Source: JAICTV01 sp035634055 (lineage in GTDB: Bacteria; Planctomycetota; Phycisphaerae; Tepidisphaerales; Tepidisphaeraceae). Taken from it: 14,625 nt of DNA. Shown here piece by piece: positions 5,606-12,720 of the stretch (within the stretch, counting starts at the first letter, position 1; each line of letters begins with the position of its first letter). The notes beneath the pieces are model-generated. The model saw nothing but the letters and a program-made list of their open reading frames with translations. It had not been told where the DNA came from and made no database searches. The stretch spans positions 1 to 14,625 of the forward strand of contig DASQDR010000176.1 in assembly GCA_035634055.1 (NCBI GenBank). Reading direction: 5' to 3'. The translations under genes and the position numbers were made by a program.

Positions 5606-6604
5606 ATGCGAGTGGACGAACTGGCCGGGGAGATCGGCGCGGAGGTGGCGGGCGACGGGGCGGCGGAGATCACCTCCGCGGCCACGCTCGAGGAGGCGCG
5701 GCCCGGGCAGATCAGCTTCCTGGCCAACGCCAAGTACGTGAAGCAGCTGGAGTCGACGCGGGCGTCGGCGGTGGTGGTCGCGCCGGCGATCCGCGCGCCG
5801 GCGGGCGGCCTGACGTTGCTCAGGGCGCCCGACCCCTACTTCGCCTTCATGAAGGCGGTCGTCCGACTGCACGGGCACCGCAAGCACCCGCACGACGGCG
5901 TCCACCCGCGGGCGCACGTCGATCCGACGGCGACCGTGGGCGAGGGGACGGTGGTTTATCCCGGCGCGTTCGTCGGGCCGCGGGCGCGGGTCGGGCGCGA
6001 CTGCATCCTCTACCCCAACGCGGTGGTCTACGACGACTGCCTGATCGGCGACCGCGTCATCGTGCACGCCGGCAGCGTGATCGGCGCCGACGGGTACGGC
6101 TTCGCCACCCACAAGGGGGAGCATCACAAGATCCCGCAGGTCGGGAACGTGATCGTTGAGGACGACGTGGAGATCGGCGCCTGCTGCTCGATCGAGCGGG
6201 CGGCGCTGGGCAGCACCGTCATCGGCAAGGGGACCAAGATCGACCAGTTGGTGGTCGTCGGGCACGGGGTGAAGGTCGGGCCGCACTGTTTGCTCGTCGC
6301 GCAGACCGGCATCGCCGGCAGCGTGACGCTCGGCCACCACGTGACGCTGGCCGGGCAGACCGGCGTCAGCGGGCACCTCAAGATCGGCAACCAGGTGACC
6401 GTGGGGGCGCAGTCGGGCATTATCAGCGACATCGAGGACCAGCAGACGGTCGTCGGCTCCCCGGCCATGCCCGTCAGTCACGCGCGGCGGGTCTACATGC
6501 TCTTCACCCAACTGCCGGACATCGTCGAGCGCCTCAAGGCGCTGGAGCAACAGATGGAAGAACTCGGCACCACCGGCGACGGCGAAGGGGCGGAGGTGGT
6601 TTGA
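5606..6604 (+). CDS. lpxD: UDP-3-O-acylglucosamine N-acyltransferase
   Basis: LpxD adds the second (N-linked) acyl chain to UDP-3-O-acyl-glucosamine, using acyl-ACP, in lipid A synthesis in the cytoplasm. The 332-residue length is typical. The N-terminal uridine-binding domain is seen at residues 1-100 (ITSAATLEEARPGQISFLANAKY). The left-handed beta-helix of hexapeptide repeats covers 101-285 (VDPTATVGEGTVVYPGAFVG and on), and a C-terminal helix follows (304-325, LPDIVERLKALEQQMEEL). The catalytic-type His is H220 in VVVGHGVKVG, and family motifs GADGYGFA and SIERA are present. ATG 5606 fits the family's usual N-terminus, though no Shine-Dalgarno is visible. No other lipid A genes are adjacent. 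The gene implies a lipid A-bearing outer membrane. Confidence 0.96.
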   Translation: MRVDELAGEIGAEVAGDGAAEITSAATLEEARPGQISFLANAKYVKQLESTRASAVVVAPAIRAPAGGLTLLRAPDPYFAFMKAVVRLHGHRKHPHDGVHPRAHVDPTATVGEGTVVYPGAFVGPRARVGRDCILYPNAVVYDDCLIGDRVIVHAGSVIGADGYGFATHKGEHHKIPQVGNVIVEDDVEIGACCSIERAALGSTVIGKGTKIDQLVVVGHGVKVGPHCLLVAQTGIAGSVTLGHHVTLAGQTGVSGHLKIGNQVTVGAQSGIISDIEDQQTVVGSPAMPVSHARRVYMLFTQLPDIVERLKALEQQMEELGTTGDGEGAEVV

Positions 6605-6623
6605 GGGGTGGGCGGGGGCGGGG

Positions 6624-6734
6624 GCGGTGAAGCGGTGAAGCGGTGAAGCGGTGAAGCGGTGAAGCAGTGAAGCAGTGAAGCAGTGAAGCAGTTATCGGTG
6701 AAGCGGTGAGCGGCGAAGCGGTGAAGCGGTAGTG
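6624..6734. repeat. Tandem 8-bp array, GCGGTGAA / GCAGTGAA
   Basis: Five exact copies of GCGGTGAA (6624-6663) are followed by three copies of GCAGTGAA (6664-6687) and then degenerate copies to about 6734. It begins about 20 bases after the lpxD stop. Inverted copies (TTCACCGC type) lie at 7130-7156, beyond the four-helix-bundle gene, so the two arms bracket that gene. Confidence 0.92.
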
Positions 6735-6758
6735 ACGGGGGAAGCGGGAGGAGGGGTT

Positions 6759-7127
6759 GTGGCGGAGTCGTTTAAGGAATTGCGGGTTTGGCGAAACGCG
6801 ATGGATTTCGCGGAGAAGATCTTCCAGCGCAGCAAGGCGTTCCCGCCGGAGGAGAAGTACGCGCTGACCGACCAGATCCGCCGGGCGTCGCGGGCGATCG
6901 GGGCTCAGATCGCGGAGGCCTGGAAGAAGCGGCGATACGCGGCGGCGTTCGTCCTGAAGTTGAACGACGGCGAAGCGGAGGGGGCCGAGAGCCAGACGTG
7001 GATTGAGCACCCCCGGCGCTGCAACTACTGGAGCGCCGACACCGCCGCGGCGCTGGACTCACAAGCGGAGGCAATCCTCGCCCAACTTCACGTCATGATC
7101 CGCGACGCCCACCGCTGGTGCCTCTGA
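6759..7127 (+). CDS. Four-helix bundle protein, S23/IVP family
   Basis: A 122-residue protein. GTG 6759 is preferred because GGGAGGAGG (6746-6754) lies just before it. An upstream GTG at 6732 sits inside the repeat array. Family features are clear: FKELRVWRNAMDFAEKIFQRSK (helix 1, about residues 5-26), PPEEKYALTDQIRRASRAIGAQIAEAWKKRRY (helix 2 region, 29-60), FVLKLNDGEAEGAESQTWIE (helix 3) and a C-terminal helix ending DAHRWCL. Members occur as proteins encoded in 23S rRNA intervening sequences, as free-standing genes, and as the Avd accessory protein of diversity-generating retroelements. No reverse transcriptase or rRNA gene is present here. Function is unknown; nucleic acid binding is the usual suggestion. 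It lies between inverted GCGGTGAA arms, which suggests insertion as a unit. Confidence 0.85.
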   Translation: MAESFKELRVWRNAMDFAEKIFQRSKAFPPEEKYALTDQIRRASRAIGAQIAEAWKKRRYAAAFVLKLNDGEAEGAESQTWIEHPRRCNYWSADTAAALDSQAEAILAQLHVMIRDAHRWCL

Positions 7128-7129
7128 CC

Positions 7130-7156
7130 GCGTCACCGCTTCACGGCTTCACCGCC
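7130..7156. repeat. Inverted arm of the GCGGTGAA array
   Basis: Words CACCGCTTCACGGCTTCACC are the reverse complement of the array at 6624-6734. The arm starts 3 bases after the four-helix-bundle stop and ends 13 bases before the ABC-F start codon. Confidence 0.8.
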
Positions 7157-7169
7157 TACTGTTCAAGCA

Positions 7170-9116
7170 ATGCCCCTCGTTTCCCTCAACAACCTCGAGA
7201 AATCCTTCGGCCAGCGGGTGCTGTTCGACAAGCTGAGCCTCGCCGTCGAGCGCGGGGAACGCGTGGGGCTCATCGGCGCCAACGGGTCGGGCAAGTCGAC
7301 GATGTTCAAGCTGATCGTGGGGCAGGAGACGTGCGAGGCGGGCAACGTCGTCATCGGCGACGGGGTGAAGGTCGGGTACCTCTCGCAAGACCCGTCGTTC
7401 ACCGCCGGCAACACCGTGCTGGACGAGGCGGAGCTGGCCTTCAAGGACCTGCACGACCTGGCGCACCGCATGCGCGACCTCGAGCACGCCATGGGCGAGC
7501 ACGCGGGCGAGCAGCTCGAGCGGACGCTGGAGAAGTACCAGAACGTTCAGCACGAGTTCGACCTGGGCGGCGGGTACGTCTGGCACCACAAGCTCGAGGC
7601 GACGCTGCTCGGCGTCGGCCTGGGGCGCGAGACCTGGGAACAGCCGGTCGAGACGCTTTCCGGCGGGCAGCGCTCGCGCCTGGCGCTGGCGCAGCTCCTG
7701 ATCAACGAGCCGGACCTGCTCCTGCTGGACGAGCCGACCAATCACCTTGACCTTGCCGCCATCGAGTGGGTGGAGAACTACCTGGCGGAGTTCAGCGGCG
7801 CCGTCATCCTGATCAGCCACGACCGCTTCCTCCTCGACCGCCTGGCGACGCGCATCGCCTGGCTGACGCAGGCGAAGATCAAGAGTTATCCCGGGAACTA
7901 CTCCGCGTTCGTGGCGCAGCGCGAGATCCAGGAGCTGACGCAGCAGCGGCAGTACGAGGAGCAGCAGGCGGACATCGAGAAGCAGAAGGAGTTCATCCGC
8001 CGCTTCGGCGCCGGCCAGCGGTCAAAGGAGGCCAAGGGGCGCGAGAAGCGCCTGGAGCGGTTCCTCGTCAGCGAGGAGGTCGTGCAGCAGGTCGAGTCGC
8101 AGAAGAAGATCCGGCTGAGCCTCAGCACCGACCAGCGCGCCGGCGACAAGGTGCTCAACGTGCGCGAGCTGAGCAAGGGGTTCGAGAACAAGCAGCTCTG
8201 GCGCGACCTGAAGTTCGAGGTCGGCCGCGGCGAGCGCATCGGCATCATCGGTCCCAACGGCTCCGGCAAGACCACGATGCTCAAGGTGCTGCTCGGCCGC
8301 GAGGACGCCGACGCCGGCAACGTCCGCTGGGGGGCGAACCTCAACATCGGCTACTACGACCAGCGGCTGGACGACTTCGATCCCGACACCACCGTGTTCG
8401 AAGAGGTGCGCGACGGGCGCGAGGCGTTCGGCCTGCAGCAGGTGCGCGACGTGCTGGCGCTGATGCTCTTCCGCGGCGACGACATCGAGAAGCCCATCGG
8501 CATGCTCAGCGGCGGGGAGCGGGCGCGGGTGCGGCTGGCGCAGTTGCTATTGGACCGCCCCAACGTGCTGGTGCTCGACGAGCCGACCAACCACCTGGAC
8601 ATCGCCTCCTGCGAGGCGCTGGAAGCGGCCATGCAGGGGTACGACGGGACGATCGTCTGCGTCAGCCACGACCGGTATTTCCTCGATCGCGTGGTCGGTC
8701 GGCTGTTCGTGCTGGCGCCGCCGACGATGGTCGACTTCGCGGGGAACTATTCGAAGTGGCACGAGAAGGTGGTGGCCGACGCGAAGGCGGTCGCCGCCGC
8801 GGACGCCGCGCGGGAGAAGTCGCGCGGCAAGGGCAAGTCGCCCCCGCCGCCGCCCGCGCCCGCGCCCGCGCGGGAGCAGGCGAAGAAGAAGGCCGGCGAC
8901 AACCCGTACCTCCGCCCGTTCGGGCGACTGTCGCTCCAGGAGCTGGAGCGCGAGATCACCGACACCGAGATCGCCGTCGCCGAATCGCAGGACGCGCTGG
9001 CCTCCCCGGTCGCCGCCAGGGACGCGCGCAAGGGGCAGCAGCTCCAGGCGGAGTACAAGAAGCTGGCGGACAAGCTCAAGCAGCTCGAGGCCGAGTACTA
9101 CGAGCGAGAGACCTGA
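7170..9116 (+). CDS. ABC-F family ATPase (Uup/EttA-like)
   Basis: A 648-residue cytoplasmic protein with two ABC domains and no membrane segments. ABC-F proteins act on the ribosome, resolving stalled or drug-bound complexes, rather than in transport. Domain 1 has Walker A GANGSGKST (36-44), signature LSGGQ (163-167), Walker B LLLLDEPTNHLD (183-194) and switch His in ISHDR (215-219). The interdomain linker is charged and helical (about 250-312; EFIRRFGAGQRSKEAKGREKR at 274-294). Domain 2 has GPNGSGKTT (361-369), LSGGE (446-450), VLVLDEPTNHLD (466-477) and VSHDR. A Lys/Pro/Ala-rich hinge (about 549-575) leads to a coiled coil (587-646), as in Uup, which binds DNA or RNA in that protein. ATG 7170 matches the family start; there is no Shine-Dalgarno. 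Exact subfamily is undecided. Confidence 0.93.
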   Translation: MPLVSLNNLEKSFGQRVLFDKLSLAVERGERVGLIGANGSGKSTMFKLIVGQETCEAGNVVIGDGVKVGYLSQDPSFTAGNTVLDEAELAFKDLHDLAHRMRDLEHAMGEHAGEQLERTLEKYQNVQHEFDLGGGYVWHHKLEATLLGVGLGRETWEQPVETLSGGQRSRLALAQLLINEPDLLLLDEPTNHLDLAAIEWVENYLAEFSGAVILISHDRFLLDRLATRIAWLTQAKIKSYPGNYSAFVAQREIQELTQQRQYEEQQADIEKQKEFIRRFGAGQRSKEAKGREKRLERFLVSEEVVQQVESQKKIRLSLSTDQRAGDKVLNVRELSKGFENKQLWRDLKFEVGRGERIGIIGPNGSGKTTMLKVLLGREDADAGNVRWGANLNIGYYDQRLDDFDPDTTVFEEVRDGREAFGLQQVRDVLALMLFRGDDIEKPIGMLSGGERARVRLAQLLLDRPNVLVLDEPTNHLDIASCEALEAAMQGYDGTIVCVSHDRYFLDRVVGRLFVLAPPTMVDFAGNYSKWHEKVVADAKAVAAADAAREKSRGKGKSPPPPPAPAPAREQAKKKAGDNPYLRPFGRLSLQELEREITDTEIAVAESQDALASPVAARDARKGQQLQAEYKKLADKLKQLEAEYYERET

Positions 9117-9140
9117 GCCGCCGCTGGCAGACCCATGCCG

Positions 9141-9147
9141 AAGGAGG
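9141..9147 (+). promoter_or_regulatory. Ribosome binding site deciding the SGNH hydrolase start
   Basis: AAGGAGG lies 8 bases before ATG 9156 and downstream of the in-frame ATG 9135, so 9156 is the likely start. That start also places the signal peptide at the N-terminus. Confidence 0.8.
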
Positions 9148-9155
9148 ATCCGAAG

Positions 9156-9944
9156 ATGCACCTTTCGTTGAAGACGGTTGTCGTCGCCCTGCTGTTGTCC
9201 GGCGGTGTTGCCGTCGCGCAGGAGAGCGCTGCGCCGAGCGCGCCCGCTACCAGCGCCCCCGCCACCACCCGCGCTGCCTTGCCCAAGCAGCAGGCGGACG
9301 AGGCGGCGCCGAAGATGGACGCGCGCACCGGCGAGGTCCAGGCGCGCTTTTCCCAAATGCACGAGCGCTTCATCGCCCAGGCCAAGCAGGGCAACGTCGA
9401 GCTGCTCTTCCTCGGCGATTCCATCACCGAGGGGTGGGGCCGCAACGGCAAGGAGGCCTGGGAGCAGCGCTACGCCGGCAAGCACAAGGTCGCCAACTTC
9501 GGCATCGGCGGCGACCAGACGCAGCACGTGCTCTGGCGGATCACCAACGGCGAATTGGACGGCATCAAGCCGAAGGTGACCGTGCTGATGATCGGCACGA
9601 ACAACGCCAAGGACTTCGAGCCCGACGCGGTGGCGCGCGGCATCGAGAAGATCGTCAAGGAGCTGCGCGAGCGCACCGGGACCAAGGTCCTGCTGCTGGC
9701 GATCTTCCCGCGCGGGCAGGCGCCCAGCGACGCGCTGCGCGTGAAGAACGCGCAGGTGAACGAGACGATCTCGAAGCTCGACGACGGCAAGAGCGTCCGC
9801 TTCCTCGACATCGGGCCCAAGTTTCTCGGGCCCGACGGCACGCTCACGAAGGAGATCATGCCCGACCTGCTCCACCTCTCCCCCAAGGGCTACCAGATCT
9901 GGGCCGACGCGATCGACCCGCTGCTGAGCGAAATGATGCAGTGA
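9156..9944 (+). CDS. Secreted SGNH/GDSL-family hydrolase, PAF acetylhydrolase-like
   Basis: A 262-residue protein. The start at 9156 has AAGGAGG 8 bases upstream. A signal peptide (MHLSLKTVVVALLLSGGVAVA, cleavage near residue 21) is followed by a low-complexity Ala/Pro/Ser/Thr stretch to about residue 42. SGNH blocks are complete: block I LFLGDSITEGWG with nucleophile S89, block II NFGIGGDQT with G117, block III MIGTNN with N149, and block V DLLHLSPKGY with D237 and H240. Spacing and the NFGIGGDQTQHVLWRI motif resemble the platelet-activating-factor acetylhydrolase Ib subgroup, common in planctomycetes, where such enzymes are probably esterases acting on acetylated carbohydrates or lipids. 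The natural substrate is unknown. It stands alone, 39 bp after the ABC-F gene, so they may be cotranscribed. Confidence 0.9.
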   Translation: MHLSLKTVVVALLLSGGVAVAQESAAPSAPATSAPATTRAALPKQQADEAAPKMDARTGEVQARFSQMHERFIAQAKQGNVELLFLGDSITEGWGRNGKEAWEQRYAGKHKVANFGIGGDQTQHVLWRITNGELDGIKPKVTVLMIGTNNAKDFEPDAVARGIEKIVKELRERTGTKVLLLAIFPRGQAPSDALRVKNAQVNETISKLDDGKSVRFLDIGPKFLGPDGTLTKEIMPDLLHLSPKGYQIWADAIDPLLSEMMQ

Positions 9945-9965
9945 CCGCCCGAGGCGGACGAGGGC

Positions 9966-9999
9966 TAAACGTGGCTTGGGCATCCTGCCCGAGCGTTTA
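9966..9999. terminator. Hairpin after the SGNH gene, and inverted copy of the downstream repeat
   Basis: Outer stem TAAACG (9966-9971) / CGTTTA (9994-9999) and inner stem GGGCA (9978-9982) / TGCCC (9986-9990) form an interrupted hairpin 21 bp after the stop. The inner part (about 9970-9995) is also a reverse-complement copy, with two mismatches, of the unit repeated at 10036-10184. No T-tract follows, so terminator function is uncertain. Confidence 0.45.
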
Positions 10000-10035
10000 A
10001 CGCGGCAGCGGAATTGACGGCACAGAGCAGCTGGT

Positions 10036-10184
10036 CGCCGCGGGCGCTCGGGCGGGACGCCAAAGCCACGTCATGGGCAAGAGCGGCTGACCGCCGCGGG
10101 CGCTCGGGCGGGACGCCCAAGCCACGTCATGACAAGGGCGGCTAACCGCCGCGGGCGATCGGGCGAGACCGCCAAGCCACGGCC
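10036..10184 (+). repeat. Three tandem copies of a 55-56-bp GC-rich unit
   Basis: The units begin CGCCGCGGGCGCTCGGGCGG and run through GACGCCCAAGCCACGTCATG. They start at 10036, 10092 and 10147, the third being more divergent and shorter. No reading frame of interest crosses them. The array fills most of the 283-bp gap between the SGNH gene and the ABC operon, and an inverted copy lies at about 9970-9995. Confidence 0.88.
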
Positions 10185-10227
10185 ACCCGCAACCGCGGCC
10201 GGGTCACGCGCGTACAGTTAGCGACAC

Positions 10228-10917
10228 ATGGCCCTCACGCTGTCGCAACTTCAGAAGCGCTACATCGCCCCCGACGGCTCGGTCGTGCCGGTGATCGACA
10301 TCCCGCAGTTCGACCTCGCCGATGCCGAGCAGGTGGCGCTGGTCGGCTCCAGCGGGTCGGGCAAGACCACGCTGCTGCACCTGATCGCCGGGATCCTCGC
10401 GCCCGACGCCGGCAAGATCTGGATCGGACAGGACGGCGGCCGCTTCGACATCGCCACGTTCAGCGAGGCGCGGCGCGACGTCTTCCGCGGCAGGTTCATC
10501 GGCTACATCTTCCAGACCCACCACCTGCTCCCAGGCTTCACCGCGCTGGAGAACGTGCTGCTCGGCATGAGCTTCACCGGCCGGCGCAGCGACCGCGGGT
10601 GGGCCGAGCACCTGCTGCGCGAGGTCGGGCTCGGCCAGCGGCTGCACTACAAGCCGGAAAAGCTCTCCGTCGGCCAGCAGCAGCGCGTCGCCGTCGCCCG
10701 CGCCCTGGCCAACCGCCCGAACCTGGTCCTGGCCGACGAGCCGACCGGCGCCCTCGACCCCGCCAGCGCCCAGCAGGTGCTGGAGCTGATCCTCAAGCTG
10801 TGCGACGAGGTGAAGGCGTCGCTCCTGCTCGTCAGCCACGACCCGGCGGTGACGTCGCGGTTCGACCGCGTGGTCATGTTGGCGGAACTGAACAAGGGGG
10901 GTGGGAACTCCGAATGA
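10228..10917 (+). CDS. ABC transporter ATPase, LolD/MacB-type
   Basis: A 229-residue ATPase of the family that pairs with FtsX/MacB-type permeases. Walker A is GSSGSGKT (40-47), Q-loop Gln is Q96 in IFQTHHLLPGFTALENVLLG, Walker B is LVLADEPTGALD (166-177) and the switch His is H204 in LVSHD. The ABC signature reads LSVGQQQR (146-153), with Val in place of the usual first Gly. ATG 10228 matches the family N-terminus; no Shine-Dalgarno is seen. It is the first gene of a four-gene group with the permease and two DUF3299-like proteins. The last codons and stop lie in the left arm of a 26-bp perfect inverted repeat, where the TGA overlaps an ATG (ATGA). A role in metal-linked transport or envelope work is inferred from the neighbours. 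Confidence 0.92.
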   Translation: MALTLSQLQKRYIAPDGSVVPVIDIPQFDLADAEQVALVGSSGSGKTTLLHLIAGILAPDAGKIWIGQDGGRFDIATFSEARRDVFRGRFIGYIFQTHHLLPGFTALENVLLGMSFTGRRSDRGWAEHLLREVGLGQRLHYKPEKLSVGQQQRVAVARALANRPNLVLADEPTGALDPASAQQVLELILKLCDEVKASLLLVSHDPAVTSRFDRVVMLAELNKGGGNSE

Positions 10918-11057
10918 CGAAATCAGAATGACGAGTCAAATCCGAATGACGAATGACGAACCATCGGCAAGGCCACGCAGCGCATCATTCACTCGTCATT
11001 CGGACCTCGTCATTGATTCGTCATTCTGATTTCGTCATTCTGATTTCGTCATTCGGA
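10909..11057. repeat. Inverted repeat with 26-bp perfect arms, GAATGACGAA word type
   Basis: Bases 10909-10934 and 11032-11057 are exact reverse complements over 26 bases. Additional GAATGACGAA words lie inside (about 10944-10961), with inverted TTCGTCATT copies on the right (from about 10992). The array spans the whole space between the ATPase stop and 7 bases before the permease ATG. In the mRNA it would form a strong hairpin inside the operon and could set the ratio of ATPase to permease. Confidence 0.9.
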
Positions 11058-11064
11058 TTTTCCC

Positions 11065-12690
11065 ATGAACCTCTTCCAGCTCGTCCTCAAGCAGATGCGG
11101 CAGCGGGCGTTGTCGACCTGGCTCACGCTGCTCTCGATCGTGCTCGGCGTGTCGCTGGCGGTGGCGATCATGATCCTTTACCGCGAGGGGTCGGACCTGT
11201 TCGTGCAGAAGAACTTCGGCTACGAGGTGATCGTCGGCCCGCCCAAGGGTTCGCCGCTCCAGCTCGTGCTCAACACCGTCTACCAGATCGAGGCCCCCAC
11301 CGGGAACATCCCCTACAAGGTCTACGAGGATTTGCTCCGCAACCGCGGCGACGTGAAGCTGGCCGTGCCCTACGCGTCGGGCGACACCTACAAGGGGCTG
11401 CGGATCGTCGGGACCGCGCCGAAGCTGTTCAACTTCGACGACGCCGGCCAGCCGGTCGATCCGGAGCGGCGGTTCGAGTACCAGGTGGGCAAGAGCTACG
11501 AGCTGGCCGAGGGGAAGGTCTTCGCGCCCAACCGCTTCGAAGCGGTCATCGGCAGCGACGTCCCGCAGCGCGCGGGGCTGACCCTCGGCCAGCAGTTCCA
11601 GGCGACGCACGGGCTGACGCCCACCGGCGACCCGGACGAACACGAGACGAAGTGGACGGTCGTCGGGCGGCTGAAGAAGACCCACACCGCGGCCGACCGC
11701 GTCATCTTCATCCCGCTGCTGAGCTTTTACGCCATCAGCGAGCACGGGCAGGCGCTGGAAGACCAAGCGCGGTTAAAGGCGGGGCTGCCGCCGGCGGGTC
11801 GCGCCGCGAAGCCGCAAGCGGCTGCGCCTGCGGCGTCGCAAACAGCAAGTGCGCCCGCGCCCGCCGCGCCGCCGCCGGCGCCGGCGATGCCCGCGATGCC
11901 ATCCTTTTCTTCGTCATCGCTGATCCCGGTGCCGAAGCTGCCGACGACCGACCCGCACCACGGGCACGATCACGCCGGGGAGCAGGCGCATGATCACGAC
12001 CATCCCCCCGTCGCGGCAGGCGCGCCCGCGCCCGCCGGCGTGCCCGCCGCCCCGGCCCACGACGATCACCACGGGCACGGCCACGAGCACTTCACCCTCA
12101 ACCCCGACGGCACCTTCGAGCTGGACGTCCCCAAGTCCGACTGGGTGGTCTCGGCCATCCTGGTCAAGTCGCGCGGGACCATCGGGTTGATGCGGATCAT
12201 GCACCACTACAAGGTGGTGGACCCCAACGCCGTCGCGGTCAGCCCGGCCGAGGTGATGCGGCAGTTCTTCGACACGTTCCTCAAGACCGGCACGCTGCTG
12301 CTGCTGCTGATCTCGGTGCTGGTGATCATCGTGGCCTCGGTCGGGGTGCTGGTGTCGATCTACAACTCGGTGTCCGCCCGCGTCCGCGAGATCGCCATCC
12401 TGCGGGCGCTGGGGGCGACGCGGGCGCGGATCCTGGCGATCATCTGCCTCGAGGCGGGGCTGATCGGCCTGGCGGGCGGGCTGCTCGGCGTCATCTTCGG
12501 GCACCTGCTGGCGGCGGGCGGCTCGCTCTACATGAGCCGCTTTCTTGGGCAGAGCTTGCGCTGGTTCAGCTTCGACCGCTTCGAGCTCTTGACCCTGCTC
12601 GGCGTAACCGTCATCGCCGTCCTGGCCGGGCTGGTGCCGGCGCTCAAGGCGTACCGCGTGCCGGTAGCCACGAACCTGGTGGCGGGATAG
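11065..12690 (+). CDS. FtsX/MacB-type ABC permease with His-rich extracytoplasmic loop
   Basis: A 541-residue permease with the MacB topology: helix 1 at about 18-38, a large extracytoplasmic domain (40-400), then helices at about 405-432, 455-480 and 507-527. The cytoplasmic loop REIAILRALGATRARI (441-456) is the typical FtsX coupling segment. The unusual part is an insert in the extracytoplasmic domain: a Pro/Ala/Ser-rich stretch (about 240-290) followed by two His clusters, DPHHGHDHAGEQAHDHDH (296-313; seven His) and HDDHHGHGHEH (332-342; six His). Such clusters usually bind Zn, Ni or Cu. MacB-type permeases do not carry substrate through the membrane in the usual way but use mechanical transmission, so the loop may hand metal to periplasmic partners. 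The ATPase lies upstream and the DUF3299-like pair downstream. No Shine-Dalgarno precedes the ATG. Confidence 0.92.
   Translation: MNLFQLVLKQMRQRALSTWLTLLSIVLGVSLAVAIMILYREGSDLFVQKNFGYEVIVGPPKGSPLQLVLNTVYQIEAPTGNIPYKVYEDLLRNRGDVKLAVPYASGDTYKGLRIVGTAPKLFNFDDAGQPVDPERRFEYQVGKSYELAEGKVFAPNRFEAVIGSDVPQRAGLTLGQQFQATHGLTPTGDPDEHETKWTVVGRLKKTHTAADRVIFIPLLSFYAISEHGQALEDQARLKAGLPPAGRAAKPQAAAPAASQTASAPAPAAPPPAPAMPAMPSFSSSSLIPVPKLPTTDPHHGHDHAGEQAHDHDHPPVAAGAPAPAGVPAAPAHDDHHGHGHEHFTLNPDGTFELDVPKSDWVVSAILVKSRGTIGLMRIMHHYKVVDPNAVAVSPAEVMRQFFDTFLKTGTLLLLLISVLVIIVASVGVLVSIYNSVSARVREIAILRALGATRARILAIICLEAGLIGLAGGLLGVIFGHLLAAGGSLYMSRFLGQSLRWFSFDRFELLTLLGVTVIAVLAGLVPALKAYRVPVATNLVAG
11956..12090 (+). other. His-rich metal-binding segment within the permease
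   Basis: Codons 298-342 hold 13 histidines in two clusters separated by a Pro/Ala-rich spacer, with interspersed Asp and Glu. The composition matches metal-collecting loops of ZnuA-type and COG0523-linked proteins. Confidence 0.85.
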
Positions 12691-12720
12691 CCGGTATAAT
12701 CGAGCCGTAGAGGGACCTTC

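Noticed and set aside
6624..6734. CRISPR-like regular repeat
   Set aside because: The repeat unit is 8 bp with no spacers and no cas genes; it is a simple tandem array with an inverted partner.
6732..6758. Upstream GTG start for the four-helix-bundle protein
   Set aside because: It lies inside the repeat array and adds a Gly-rich stretch foreign to the family; the GTG at 6759 has a strong Shine-Dalgarno sequence.
8547..9983. Long open frame on the minus strand (478 codons)
   Set aside because: It is antisense to the ABC-F and SGNH genes, which have clear motifs. GC-rich codon bias creates long antisense frames; the translated sequence is low-complexity Arg/Leu/Val without domains.
7766..10000. 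Plus-strand frame of 744 codons in another phase of the ABC-F and SGNH genes
   Set aside because: Composition is extremely Arg/Gly/Ala-rich and the frame ignores the boundaries of two genes with full catalytic motifs.
10185..10227. Zur-type operator before the ABC operon
   Set aside because: No AT-rich palindrome of the known Zur box type is seen in the GC-rich leader.
12695..12700. TATAAT as a -10 promoter element before the secreted DUF3299-like gene
   Set aside because: No matching -35 hexamer is seen at the right distance (about 12672-12677), and the gene lies close behind the permease in an apparent operon.
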